Under the pieces are notes generated by a model. That model was not told the DNA's origin. It saw nothing but the letters and a program-made list of their open reading frames with translations, and did not search any database. Source: an uncultured Porphyromonadaceae bacterium (GTDB taxonomy: Bacteria > Bacteroidota > Bacteroidia > Bacteroidales > Muribaculaceae). Taken from it: DNA of 35,834 nt. Every line of letters begins with the position of its first letter. The stretch's first letter is position 1. Where the stretch lies: positions 1 to 35,834 of the forward strand of contig CAMWQB010000014.1 of NCBI GenBank assembly GCA_947176295.1, read 5' to 3'. Position numbers and translations under genes: made by a program. Of the stretch, positions 1 to 9,735 are shown piece after piece.

Positions 1-78
1 GAGCAGGGTTTATTGTATGTTTCAGAGCGCAAATTTACGCAATTTTTTTCATATCACAGCAAATTCGTGTCCAAAATC

Positions 79-2865
79 TCAACCCAGCTTGGCACGGAGG
101 TATCGGCCGGTGGGCGTGTCCAGTGCTGCAATTTCTTCGGGAGTTCCCTGCCCCACCACATTGCCTCCGGCTTCGCCTCCATCGGGTCCGAGGTCTATGA
201 TGTGGTCGACGCATTTTATCACGTCCATATTGTGCTCCACCACCACGAGTGTATGTCCGAGAGCAATCAGTCTGTCGAACGATGAGAGGAGTAGATGGAT
301 GTCGTGAAAGTGCAGGCCGGTGGTCGGTTCGTCGAAAATAAAGACTGTCGGTTCGGGGTGGTCTTGCGAAAGGAAATAAGCAAGCTTCACCCTCTGGTTC
401 TCACCTCCGGAAAGAGTGCTCGACGACTGTCCGAGCTTGATATAACCGAGGCCCACGTCGGCCAAGGGTTTGAGACGATGGACTATGCGAGCGCAGGTGG
501 AATTTGTTTCGGCCTCTTCACCGAAGAAGGCAATAGCCTCCTCCACAGTCATTTCGAGGACATCGTGGATATTTTTGCCTCGATACTTCACCTCCAGGAC
601 TTCTCGCTTGAAGCGTTTGCCATGACACACTTCGCATTCTATAGTTACGTCGGCGAGGAATTGCATTTCGATTGTAATGCTTCCTTCGCCCTTACAGTTC
701 TCGCATCGTCCCCCTTCGGTATTGAAGGAGAAATAGGCAGGGGTGAAACCGAGCTGCCGCGAGGCTTGCTGCTCGGCGAATAGTGAGCGGATTTCATCGT
801 AGGCCTTGATGTATGTTGCCGGATTGGAGCGCGTGGACCGCCCTATCGGGTTCTGATCCACAAACACCACCTCCTTTACTTTCGATAGGTCTCCGGAGAG
901 TTCGCGGAATGCTCCGGGAGCTTCGCCTTCGCCTGTGAGGCTGCGCTTCAGGGCCTTATAAAATATATCGCGGACAAGTGTGGATTTTCCCGAGCCGCTC
1001 ACTCCGGTCACGACCGTCATTACCCCCAGCGGGAAATCGACGTCTACATTTTTAAGATTGTGCTCAACGGCGCCGCATACGCGGATAGCGTCGCGATGCG
1101 GGCGGCGTGTGGCAGGCACGGGTATCTCCATTTCCCCTGTAAGATAGCGGAGAGTGAAACTTTTTTCGGCGCGTTTAAGTCCGTCGACAGGCCCCTGATA
1201 AACGATTTCGCCTCCCAGACGTCCTGCTGCCGGACCGACGTCTATTATCCAGTCAGCCGCACGCATGATGTCCTCGTCGTGCTCTACCACCACGACTGTG
1301 TTGCCCAGAGCTTGAAGTTTGCGGAGTACACAGATAAGGCGGTCGGTGTCGCGGGAATGAAGACCGATAGAGGGTTCGTCGAGAATATACAGAGAGCCCA
1401 CGAGCGACGAACCGAGGGATGTCGCAAGGTTTATTCGCTGGCTTTCACCTCCGGAAAGAGAGTTACTGAGGCGGTCGAGGGTAAGATAGCCCAGCCCTAC
1501 TTCGTCGAGAAACTCAAGGCGCGAACGGATTTCTTTAAGAAGCCGCTCGGCGATTTTTGCATCTCTGTCGCTGAGACTGAGATTGTCGAACCATTTCCGG
1601 AGTTCGCTCACAGGCATGCGCACGAGCTCCGTGATTGTGGAGCCTCCAACCTTTACATAAGACGCTTCAGGGCGCAGACGGGAGCCTCCGCAGGCATAAC
1701 ACACTGTCTTATCGCGATAGCGAGCGAGCATGATGCGGGCCGGAATACTTGCGCGGTTGCTTTCGAGCATCTTGAAGAAATCATTGATTCCCTGTATTCC
1801 TCGGGCGCTTTCTCCTTCCCAAAGAAGCCTGCGATCGGCATCAGACAATTCCTGATAGGGCGTATGGACAGGGAAATTCCGGGCTGACGTGATGAAATCC
1901 ATGCGCCATTTCGACAGCGACGGACCGCGCCACGGCGCCACGGCCTCCTCATAAAGACTTTTGGAAGGGTTGGGAATAACGAGGCGCTCGGATATGCCCA
2001 TGGTTTTGCCGAAGCCCTCGCATACCGGGCACGCTCCAAGCGGGTTATTGAAGTTGAACATCTGTTCCGAAGGCTCGGGGAAGACCATACCGTCGGCTTC
2101 GAAACGTTTCGAGAAATCGAAGCGGTCGGGTGCACTTTTGCCACTCCACACAAAGAGCGTAGCTTCATCGTGGCCTTCGAAAAAAGCCGTTTCGACGCTC
2201 TCGGCCAGACGGGAATTTTCGTCCGACCCTTCTGCTGATACAGCAAGACGGTCGATGAGCAACATAGGCAGAGGAGCTTCAGGTTGATGGACATATCCTT
2301 TCATGTTGTGGAACTCCCCGTCGGAATCTACGAGGCGCGAGAAACCTTCCTTCAGGTAGATTTCGAGTTGCAGGGAGAGCTCACGTCCTTCGGGCAATAC
2401 GATTGGGGCGGCGACCGCTATGCGTGTTCCTTCGGGGAAGGAACACGCACGGGAAATGACGTCGGCCACTGTGTGTTTTTTCACTTCCGCGCCCGACACC
2501 GGCGAGAACGTGTGGCCTACACGGCCATAAAGCATGCGTATGTAGTCGTATATCTCTGTTGAGGTTCCTACAGTGGAGCGCGGGTTGCGGGTATTCACCT
2601 TTTGCTCTATGGCAATGGCTGGTGGAAGGCCGCGGATAAAGTCGCACTCCGGTTTGGCGAGACGCCCGAGAAACTGGCGTGCATAGGCCGAGAGGCTTTC
2701 CACGTAGCGGCGACGTCCCTCGGCATACAGAGTGTCGAAGGCCAGAGAGCTTTTGCCCGAGCCGCTGAGGCCGGTAATTACTATGAATTTATTTCGGGGG
2801 AGCTCGACATCTACATTTTTAAGATTGTTGACGCGGGCTCTTTTGATCTGGATATCGGAAGCCAT
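79..2865 (-). CDS. uvrA: Excinuclease ABC subunit A (UvrA)
   Basis: 928 aa; two ABC ATPase halves (GLSGSGKSSLAFDTLYAEG, GVSGSGKSTLV), signatures NSLSGGESQRINLA and STLSGGENQRVKLA, zinc-finger CENCKGEG...CEVCHGKRF; ATG start at 2865. Confidence 0.97.
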   Translation of the reverse strand: MASDIQIKRARVNNLKNVDVELPRNKFIVITGLSGSGKSSLAFDTLYAEGRRRYVESLSAYARQFLGRLAKPECDFIRGLPPAIAIEQKVNTRNPRSTVGTSTEIYDYIRMLYGRVGHTFSPVSGAEVKKHTVADVISRACSFPEGTRIAVAAPIVLPEGRELSLQLEIYLKEGFSRLVDSDGEFHNMKGYVHQPEAPLPMLLIDRLAVSAEGSDENSRLAESVETAFFEGHDEATLFVWSGKSAPDRFDFSKRFEADGMVFPEPSEQMFNFNNPLGACPVCEGFGKTMGISERLVIPNPSKSLYEEAVAPWRGPSLSKWRMDFITSARNFPVHTPYQELSDADRRLLWEGESARGIQGINDFFKMLESNRASIPARIMLARYRDKTVCYACGGSRLRPEASYVKVGGSTITELVRMPVSELRKWFDNLSLSDRDAKIAERLLKEIRSRLEFLDEVGLGYLTLDRLSNSLSGGESQRINLATSLGSSLVGSLYILDEPSIGLHSRDTDRLICVLRKLQALGNTVVVVEHDEDIMRAADWIIDVGPAAGRLGGEIVYQGPVDGLKRAEKSFTLRYLTGEMEIPVPATRRPHRDAIRVCGAVEHNLKNVDVDFPLGVMTVVTGVSGSGKSTLVRDIFYKALKRSLTGEGEAPGAFRELSGDLSKVKEVVFVDQNPIGRSTRSNPATYIKAYDEIRSLFAEQQASRQLGFTPAYFSFNTEGGRCENCKGEGSITIEMQFLADVTIECEVCHGKRFKREVLEVKYRGKNIHDVLEMTVEEAIAFFGEEAETNSTCARIVHRLKPLADVGLGYIKLGQSSSTLSGGENQRVKLAYFLSQDHPEPTVFIFDEPTTGLHFHDIHLLLSSFDRLIALGHTLVVVEHNMDVIKCVDHIIDLGPDGGEAGGNVVGQGTPEEIAALDTPTGRYLRAKLG

Positions 2866-2905
2866 GATGGATGTATGAAATTAGATAAGATAGAAGGATA
2901 GCAAG

Positions 2906-3682
2906 CTAAATCTCGATTGTCATGCCGTCGACAGCGATTTTAACATTTTGCGGAAGAATTTTCGATACCTCCGCATGGAGGCCCATATCGTGGCTGAGAT
3001 GGGTGAGATAGGCTATTCTCGGAGATATGCGTTCTATTGCGGCCAGCGATTCAGAGAGGCTCATGTGAGTGGGATGAGGCTTTATGCGCAAAGCATTTAT
3101 AACAAGGGTGTCCAGACATTCGAGCATCGCCCATGCTTCTTCGGGCAGCTTAGAGCAGTCTGTGATATACGCTAGAGGACCTATGCGGAACCCGAGGATG
3201 GGAAGCTTGCCGTGGATGACGGGAATAGCGCGGACTTCGGTATCCGTTCCGCGCGGCACGAACACTTCTCCAGGCTCGACTATATGGAGAGTGAAGGTGG
3301 GCACGCCCGGGTAAGGATGCTCGGCGAAGCAATATGGGACACGTGCGCGGAGATCTCGGGCCACGTCTGCGCGGCAGTAGACCGGGAAATGTTGGTCATG
3401 AGCCACATAGCAATATGGCCTCAGGTCGTCGATGCCTCCGAGATGGTCGTAATGCGTGTGTGTGATCAGCACATCCTCAACAGGCGGCGAATCCAATGCC
3501 AGCATCTGCGTGCGGAAATCCGGGCCGCAGTCTATGAGGATATTTTTCCCGTTGTCGAGTTGGACAAGCGCGGAACAACGCAGGCGCTTGTCGCGGGAGT
3601 CCTTCGAACGGCAAACAGCACAGTTGCACGATATCATAGGGACGCCGGTGGATGTGCCGGTGCCGAGAAAGGTCAGTTTCAT
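2906..3682 (-). CDS. MBL-fold metallo-hydrolase (PhnP-like)
   Basis: 258 aa; HTHYDHLGGIDDLRPY metal-binding motif and N-terminal LGTGTSTGVPMISCNCAVC; ATGA overlap with the upstream gene. Confidence 0.9.
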   Translation of the reverse strand: MKLTFLGTGTSTGVPMISCNCAVCRSKDSRDKRLRCSALVQLDNGKNILIDCGPDFRTQMLALDSPPVEDVLITHTHYDHLGGIDDLRPYCYVAHDQHFPVYCRADVARDLRARVPYCFAEHPYPGVPTFTLHIVEPGEVFVPRGTDTEVRAIPVIHGKLPILGFRIGPLAYITDCSKLPEEAWAMLECLDTLVINALRIKPHPTHMSLSESLAAIERISPRIAYLTHLSHDMGLHAEVSKILPQNVKIAVDGMTIEI

Positions 3683-4686
3683 AAGCGGTAGCGCATAAGG
3701 GTGCCATCAGGGTTAAAAATAAGATAGAGGCCGTCGGAATAACTCCATTTCTCGACATCCCCCACCCTTGTGGGTGTCATGTCGATGTTTGCGGGCGAGC
3801 CGAGAGCCAGGCGGCACTCTTCCTTTGTCATTCCCTCGCGGACCTTGGAATTTATTATAAGCTCCCAGACATCATCCGTAATCTGAGGATATCGCTTGCG
3901 CGGTTCGTGGAAGGAAAAGAGAGATGCAAAGCTCCTGGAGTTGGCGCGCCCGTTTCCTCCGTGCGACATAAAGACCATCTTCTCGCCTTTGCCCTGCAGG
4001 GTGGCGGCAAGGACCGGATCTGAAACATGAAAATAGACCTTTATCGGGAAGATGTGAGTACCCGGACGGACGGAATCTATCTCTACTCCCACCAGCCGAT
4101 AACCTCCAACCGAAGCTTCCGTCGCCGCATCGTACCACAGGGGAGTGAGGATATAGAGCCGCTCTTTACGGCTGCGAATTAGAGAATCGGCCTTGGTCGC
4201 CAACACAGGGTCGACCGTAAACGGAATTTCGGGAGCCGGGGATTCGTTTCGCGCGAGGCTCTCGTGGGAGAAAGGCAAGCGATACTTCAGAAGCGGATAT
4301 GTTTCGGACGAGAAAACCGCATCCGCAACATCCTCTCCCAGAAGACTACGGGCGCTTTCGAAGCCACGGAATGTAATTTCTTCACCGGGGCGGAGCGAAG
4401 GCATCTCGCCCGACTCCCCGGTGGTGAAGACCAGGCGGATTTTGGGATCGGAGACTAAGAGCTTTTTTCCGGGGAGCCATTGCGAAGCAGAGGGGGGCAC
4501 CACCGAATTGAGGAAAATCTCCTCTGGCGAGGGTGCCACTGCTTTCGCTTTTTTTAATGCCGAGTCGTCTATGCGAGGCGTGGACTCCACGCCCGTAAAA
4601 CACGACGCGCAGAGCATGGAAAGAGCGATTCCGGCCCCCACAGGCGCAAGAATCGCCTTTACTGCATTCCTAACTGCCGGAATCAC
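3679..4686 (-). CDS. Hypothetical (lipo)protein with BamE/SmpA-like C-terminal segment
   Basis: 335 aa; hydrophobic N-terminus with Cys; C-terminal VREGMTKEECRLALGSPANID...GDVEKWSYSDGLYLIFNPDGTL resembles BamE/SmpA-type repeats; GTG start overlapping the preceding stop (GTGA). Confidence 0.8.
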   Translation of the reverse strand: MIPAVRNAVKAILAPVGAGIALSMLCASCFTGVESTPRIDDSALKKAKAVAPSPEEIFLNSVVPPSASQWLPGKKLLVSDPKIRLVFTTGESGEMPSLRPGEEITFRGFESARSLLGEDVADAVFSSETYPLLKYRLPFSHESLARNESPAPEIPFTVDPVLATKADSLIRSRKERLYILTPLWYDAATEASVGGYRLVGVEIDSVRPGTHIFPIKVYFHVSDPVLAATLQGKGEKMVFMSHGGNGRANSRSFASLFSFHEPRKRYPQITDDVWELIINSKVREGMTKEECRLALGSPANIDMTPTRVGDVEKWSYSDGLYLIFNPDGTLMRYRL

Positions 4687-6851
4687 TTCGAGGCCTCCTT
4701 TGCCGTTGCCGGTTCGAGCCCCATGTTGTAGAAGATGAAGGAGTATATGTCGGTGAATTCATCTATGACCTTCCCGACAGGCTTCCCTGCTCCATGTCCG
4801 GCTTTGGAATCAATGCGGATGAGCTTCGGGCGCGGCCCTGTCTGAGCTGCCTGAAGGGCTGCGGCATATTTGAAGGAGTGGGCCGGCACCACGCGGTCGT
4901 CGTGGTCGGCGGTCGTAACCATAATCGCCGGATAACGCACGTTCTCCCCGCTCTGAATTGTGTGGAGCGGCGAATAGCCGAGAAGATAATGGGCCATTTC
5001 GGGGGAATCGTCCGCTGTGCCATAGTCGTGTGCCCAGGTCCCGCCGATTGTGAAGAGATGATAGCGCATCATATCCATCACACCAACTCTCGGGATAGCT
5101 GCACCGAAGAGCTCGGGGCGCTGGTTCACGACAGCCCCTACAAGCAGGCCGCCGTTCGAGCCTCCCTCTATTGCAAGGAGTTCCGGGCGCGTCCAGCCTT
5201 CATTTATGAGATATTCTCCGGCAGCGATGAAGTCGTCGAAGACATTCTGTTTCTGCATCTTGGTGCCCGCTTCATGCCATGCATGGCCATACTCGCCACC
5301 ACCGCGGAGATTTGTCTGGGCATAGATACCTCCATTCTCGAGCCAGAACATGCGGTTGGCGCTGAATCCCGGAGGGAGGCTTATGTTGAAGCCGCCGTAG
5401 CCATAAAGGTAAACGGGGTTCGAACCATCGCGTTTGAGGTCCTTCTTGTATGTGAGGAACATCGGTATTTTTGTCCCGTCCTTGGAGGGATAGAACACCT
5501 GCTCGGTAATATAGTCCTCGGAGTTTACATCGGCCGAGGAATGACCGGCATCCGTTATTGCCGTGCTCTCTCCGGAAGCGAGGTCATAGAAATACCGAGC
5601 GGACGGATAAACAAAGCTCGAGAAAGAATAGAATACCTCCGGGCTTTCCCTTCGTGTGGAGAAACCGGCAGCTCCGAATGTCGGAAATTCGATTTCGCGT
5701 ATCAATTCGCCCCCGGGTGTGTAGAGATATGCGTGGTCGGAAGCATCCTTGGAATACTTGGCTATGATTTTGCCGTCGGCAAACTGCACGCTGCTGAGCA
5801 CATTCTCGCTTTCGGGAAGAATGTCCACCCAATTTTCTTTCGAGGGTGCCGACAGCGGGGCCTTGACAAAGCGATACATCGGTGCATCCACTCCAGTATA
5901 CAGATATAAATTTCCGTCGAACGCGTCCACAACTTCCACGTCGTAGTCTTGAGAGGGCTCGATAGTGATCCATTCGGAATTAGGCTTGCGCAGGTCCTTA
6001 GCCAGAAGGGCATTGCCGTTGCCCTGTCCGCCAATGGATATGAACATTACGGACTCGTCGTCGCTCACGCCCGCGCTGTGGAAATGCAAGGGTGCGTTGC
6101 GGTCCTCGAACACGATTTTGTCCTCGCTTTGCGGAGTGCCCAGACGGTGATAATACACGCTGTGATATTCATTCGCAGCCGAAAGTTCCTTGCCGTCGGC
6201 AGGCTTGGGATATGCGCTGTAATAGAAGCCGTCGCCATGCCAGGCAGCACCGGTGAATTTGGCCCATTCGATATGGTCGTCGAGAAGGGTTTTGGTGGCT
6301 GTGTCCATGACGTAAATCTCGGTCCAGTCCGAACCGCTGCGGCTCACGGTATATGCCGTCTTTGTGCCGTCGGGGCTCTGATACACGCCCGTAAGAGCGA
6401 CGGTGCCGTCCTGGGAAAGCGTGTTCGGATCGAGGAAAACTTCCTCATCCGTTCCGGATGCATCCTTGGCGCGGTAGAGCACAGACTGCGAGCTCAGGCC
6501 ATCGTTGCGGAAATAATATACCAGGCCGTCCTTAGCTTTCCAGGGCAGTCCGTTTTTGGTATATTCATTAAGGGCGGTGAGACGTTTACGAACCCCCTCG
6601 CGGAAAGGGATACGGGAGAGATAATCAGCCGTAACTCGGTTCTCTGCCTCAACCCATGCTGTCGTGGCGGCGGCAGTATCGTTCTCAAGCGGACGATAGC
6701 GGTCGTCCACGGTGATGCCGAATGCATCGTAAGTCGTGAAATCCTGAGGGGCTTCCGGATAGTCTATGTGGGGGTTAGGATTGCTGCGGGAGCATGAGCT
6801 GACAGTTGCCAGCAAAGCTATCCCGGCGCATAGGGGAAAGAAATTTTTCAT
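4683..6851 (-). CDS. Prolyl oligopeptidase family serine peptidase (S9A), predicted lipoprotein
   Basis: 722 aa; catalytic motif EGGSNGGLLVGA, YGYGGFNISLPPGFSANR, C-terminal GHGAGKP; N-terminal signal with lipobox-like VSSC. Confidence 0.95.
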   Translation of the reverse strand: MKNFFPLCAGIALLATVSSCSRSNPNPHIDYPEAPQDFTTYDAFGITVDDRYRPLENDTAAATTAWVEAENRVTADYLSRIPFREGVRKRLTALNEYTKNGLPWKAKDGLVYYFRNDGLSSQSVLYRAKDASGTDEEVFLDPNTLSQDGTVALTGVYQSPDGTKTAYTVSRSGSDWTEIYVMDTATKTLLDDHIEWAKFTGAAWHGDGFYYSAYPKPADGKELSAANEYHSVYYHRLGTPQSEDKIVFEDRNAPLHFHSAGVSDDESVMFISIGGQGNGNALLAKDLRKPNSEWITIEPSQDYDVEVVDAFDGNLYLYTGVDAPMYRFVKAPLSAPSKENWVDILPESENVLSSVQFADGKIIAKYSKDASDHAYLYTPGGELIREIEFPTFGAAGFSTRRESPEVFYSFSSFVYPSARYFYDLASGESTAITDAGHSSADVNSEDYITEQVFYPSKDGTKIPMFLTYKKDLKRDGSNPVYLYGYGGFNISLPPGFSANRMFWLENGGIYAQTNLRGGGEYGHAWHEAGTKMQKQNVFDDFIAAGEYLINEGWTRPELLAIEGGSNGGLLVGAVVNQRPELFGAAIPRVGVMDMMRYHLFTIGGTWAHDYGTADDSPEMAHYLLGYSPLHTIQSGENVRYPAIMVTTADHDDRVVPAHSFKYAAALQAAQTGPRPKLIRIDSKAGHGAGKPVGKVIDEFTDIYSFIFYNMGLEPATAKEASK

Positions 6852-6873
6852 CAGGGTGTGTGTTTGGTTTGTG

Positions 6874-6905
6874 CAAATTTACGACTTTCCTCTGATTTAT
6901 GCAAA
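6874..6905 (-). promoter_or_regulatory. Bacteroidetes-type promoter for the prolyl oligopeptidase operon
   Basis: Minus strand TTTG (6905-6902), 20-bp spacer, TAAATTTG (6881-6874), upstream of ATG at 6851. Confidence 0.7.
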
Positions 6906-6940
6906 AACCCGCAACCGACCTTGTGAATGCCGGTTGCGGG
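6902..6940 (-). terminator. Rho-independent terminator of clpC
   Basis: Perfect 10-bp stem CCCGCAACCG (6908-6917)/CGGTTGCGGG (6931-6940), 13-nt loop, followed on the minus strand by TTTTT (6907-6903); just after the clpC stop at 6958. Confidence 0.85.
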
Positions 6941-6957
6941 ATACGGAATTGCAGATA

Positions 6958-9528
6958 TCAAATTTCGGGAGTGAGATTTTCAGGGTCGATAAGGTGCGTG
7001 AATATTCCACTCTTTTCCTTGTCGAAGTCCACGATAATCTCCGATCCTTCTTTGACTGTGCCTGTGAGTATTAGCTCAGCCAGTTCGTCCTCCAGATATT
7101 TCTGAATGGCACGCTTGAGGGGACGGGCGCCGAACTGCACATCGCAGCCTTTGTCGGCAATAAAGTTCTTGGCATCGTCCGTAACCGTTACACCGAAACC
7201 AAGGCTCTCCATGCGGCGATAGAATCCTGCGAGTTCTATGTCGATAATCCGGAAAATCGCCTCCCGGTCAAGCTGATCGAAGATTATTATATCGTCGATA
7301 CGATTGAGGAATTCGGGCGAGAAAGCCTTGTGGAGGGCTTTCGAGAGTACGCTGTGGGAGTATTCGCGGTCCACCTCCTTAGTGGTGAAACCAACGCCCG
7401 AGCCAAATTCCTTGAGTTGACGGGTGCCGATGTTCGATGTCATGATTATGATCGTGTTCTTGAAGTCGATGCGTCGGCCGAGGCTGTCGGTGAGACGCCC
7501 TTCGTCCATCACCTGCAGGAGGAGATTGAACACATCGGGATGAGCCTTCTCTATCTCATCGAGAAGCACAACGCTGTAAGGACGACGGCGCACTTTTTCC
7601 GTTAGCTGGCCGCCCTCCTCATAGCCTACATAGCCGGGAGGCGCGCCGATAAGGCGCGACACGCTGAACTTCTCCATGTACTCGCTCATATCGATGCGGA
7701 TAAGAGCGTCGGCAGAATCGAACAGGAACTCCGCAAGTTTTTTTGCAAGGTGTGTTTTGCCTACGCCGGTCGGCCCGAGGAACATGAATGTGCCAATAGG
7801 TTTCCCAGGGTCCTTAAGACCGAGGCGGTTGCGCTGGATGGCTTTAACGATCTTGGCAACAGCATTGTCCTGACCTATGACAGCACTCTTGAGCGTAGGA
7901 GCCATTTCAAGGAGGCGGGCACCCTCGGCCTGAGCCACTCTCTGGACGGGCACTCCTGTCATCATGGCCACAACCTGTGCAACACGCTCGGCGTCGACCA
8001 CCTCGCGGTTTTCACCAAGGGCTTTTTCCCATGCCGCGCGTTCTTCAGCCACTCGCTGCCCCAGCAGGAAGGCCTCATCGCGCAGAGTTTTAGCCGTGTT
8101 GAAGTCGCGTTGTTCGGCGGCCTCTTTCTCGCGCCTTTTCAGTTCGTCGTATTCCTTTTCAAGACTTTCGAGAGCGGATGGCTCATTGATATGAGCGATT
8201 CGAGTGCACGAACCGGCCTCGTCAAGCGCGTCGATAGCCTTGTCTGGGAAGTTACGGTCGGAAACGTAGCGGTCCGTGAGCTTCACGCATGCTTCAAGAG
8301 CATCGGGAGTATATACGACGCCATGATGGTCCTCATATTTCTCCTTAATATTCTTGAGAATCTCGAGAGTTTCCTCAGCCGTTGTCGGCTCAACCATCAC
8401 CTTCTGGAAGCGACGCTCGAGAGCACCGTCTTTTTCGATGTTAGTACGGTATTCGTCGAGGGTGGTAGCGCCTATGCACTGGATTTCGCCGCGGGCGAGG
8501 GCCGGTTTCAAAAGATTAGCGGCATCCATCGAACCCTGCGCGTTCCCGGCGCCGACGATCGTGTGTATCTCATCTATGAAGAGGATTATATCGGGGCTCT
8601 TTGTGAGTTCGTTGAGCACAGCCTTGATTCTCTCCTCGAACTCGCCGCGATATTTAGTCCCCGCCACCAGCGAAGCCATGTCGAGACTCACCACTCTCTT
8701 GTTGAAGAGAATGCGCGACACCTGGCGGCGTACAATCCTGAGGGCGAGGCCTTCCACGATGGCACTTTTGCCCACGCCCGGCTCGCCGATAAGGACAGGA
8801 TTGTTCTTCTTGCGGCGCGAAAGAATCTGAGCGAGGCGTTGGATTTCCGTTTCGCGTCCTACGACGGGATCTATGCGGCCGTCGCGGGCTGCCTGTGTCA
8901 TGTCATTGCCATATTTATCGAGCGTGGGCGTATCGCCGCGACCCGAACGCGGGCCGGCCGCTCTTCGGCTGCCGGTGTTTTTCTCTCGCTGCTCATCGGG
9001 GCCATCCGATGCGGGCTCCGAAGGTCCTTCCGCCGAAACTTCAGGCGCAGCGGCTGCAGTGGCCGTGTCGCCTTCCTCCATGTCCTCGCGCGCAATCCGA
9101 CGCAGGTTGTCGTAGTCTATTCCTGCGGCAATGAAAGGCTGCACGAGCGGGAGATTTTTCACTTCCTTGTTGTGGAGGAGGGCCAGGAGAAGGTGCACTT
9201 CATCAACCATCGTCGCGCGCAGATAGCGGGCCTCGAGGATCGAAAGCTTGATAATGAGCGACACAATGCGGTTGTAGTATTCCGCAGGCTGCTCGCTGAA
9301 ATTGGATGTACCAAGCGCCATGTCGAGATCGCTTATAAGCTCGGCAAGCTTTTCTCGGGAGACAACCCGGAGCATCAGTGCGCCCGAAGCCGTCGAAGGC
9401 GAGGCAAGCTCGAGCAGCATGTGCTCGGGCATTATCGTGGCGTTGTGATGTGCATCACACTGGCCCTGAAGGCGTCCGATGATTTCCACCGCCGCCTTGG
9501 TGTACTTGTTATTGTCGTTGTTCATCAT
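6958..9528 (-). CDS. clpC: ATP-dependent Clp protease ATP-binding subunit ClpC (ClpB/ClpC family)
   Basis: Two Walker A motifs ([16 protein letters not shown]), Clp-N domain, short UVR-like M domain ([29 protein letters not shown]), GVGF loop. ORF track starts at 9585, but [17 protein letters not shown] (9528 or 9525) is the more likely start. Confidence 0.95.
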   Translation of the reverse strand: MMNNDNNKYTKAAVEIIGRLQGQCDAHHNATIMPEHMLLELASPSTASGALMLRVVSREKLAELISDLDMALGTSNFSEQPAEYYNRIVSLIIKLSILEARYLRATMVDEVHLLLALLHNKEVKNLPLVQPFIAAGIDYDNLRRIAREDMEEGDTATAAAAPEVSAEGPSEPASDGPDEQREKNTGSRRAAGPRSGRGDTPTLDKYGNDMTQAARDGRIDPVVGRETEIQRLAQILSRRKKNNPVLIGEPGVGKSAIVEGLALRIVRRQVSRILFNKRVVSLDMASLVAGTKYRGEFEERIKAVLNELTKSPDIILFIDEIHTIVGAGNAQGSMDAANLLKPALARGEIQCIGATTLDEYRTNIEKDGALERRFQKVMVEPTTAEETLEILKNIKEKYEDHHGVVYTPDALEACVKLTDRYVSDRNFPDKAIDALDEAGSCTRIAHINEPSALESLEKEYDELKRREKEAAEQRDFNTAKTLRDEAFLLGQRVAEERAAWEKALGENREVVDAERVAQVVAMMTGVPVQRVAQAEGARLLEMAPTLKSAVIGQDNAVAKIVKAIQRNRLGLKDPGKPIGTFMFLGPTGVGKTHLAKKLAEFLFDSADALIRIDMSEYMEKFSVSRLIGAPPGYVGYEEGGQLTEKVRRRPYSVVLLDEIEKAHPDVFNLLLQVMDEGRLTDSLGRRIDFKNTIIIMTSNIGTRQLKEFGSGVGFTTKEVDREYSHSVLSKALHKAFSPEFLNRIDDIIIFDQLDREAIFRIIDIELAGFYRRMESLGFGVTVTDDAKNFIADKGCDVQFGARPLKRAIQKYLEDELAELILTGTVKEGSEIIVDFDKEKSGIFTHLIDPENLTPEI

Positions 9529-9619
9529 TCTATTATTCCGGAAAGGCAATAACCGTGCCAAATTGCATACAAGCATGCATTTCACAAATTATAACCTTTA
9601 AATTATACCTAATCGCATA

Positions 9620-9658
9620 ACAAAGGTACGAAAATCCAAAAAAAATCCGTACCTTTGT
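9620..9658. promoter_or_regulatory. Divergent promoter region with inverted repeat (clpC minus / gyrA plus)
   Basis: ACAAAGGTACG (9620-9630), 17 nt, CGTACCTTTGT (9648-9658): perfect 11-bp arms, each containing an outward-facing TACCTTTG box (TAnnTTTG) at 9628-9621 (-) and 9650-9657 (+). Confidence 0.7.
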
Positions 9659-9735
9659 ATGTTAAAAAACGTGCGCATACGGCTTAAAAAAGCTGAAGTG
9701 CCCGACAATAAGCCTAATTTACACTCCATTATAGC

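Noticed and set aside
30-63. Possible minus-strand promoter (CAAATTTA at 30-37, CAAA at 60-63) for a gene left of the window
   Set aside because: Spacing is 22 bp rather than 19-21 and the target gene is outside the window; too weak to list as a feature.
4794-5909. 371-aa plus-strand ORF antisense to the prolyl oligopeptidase
   Set aside because: Antisense shadow of a well-supported gene; no recognisable domain.
7750-9552. 600-aa plus-strand ORF antisense to clpC
   Set aside because: Fully overlaps a clear ClpC coding sequence and has no recognisable domain; best explained by codon bias leaving an antisense frame open.
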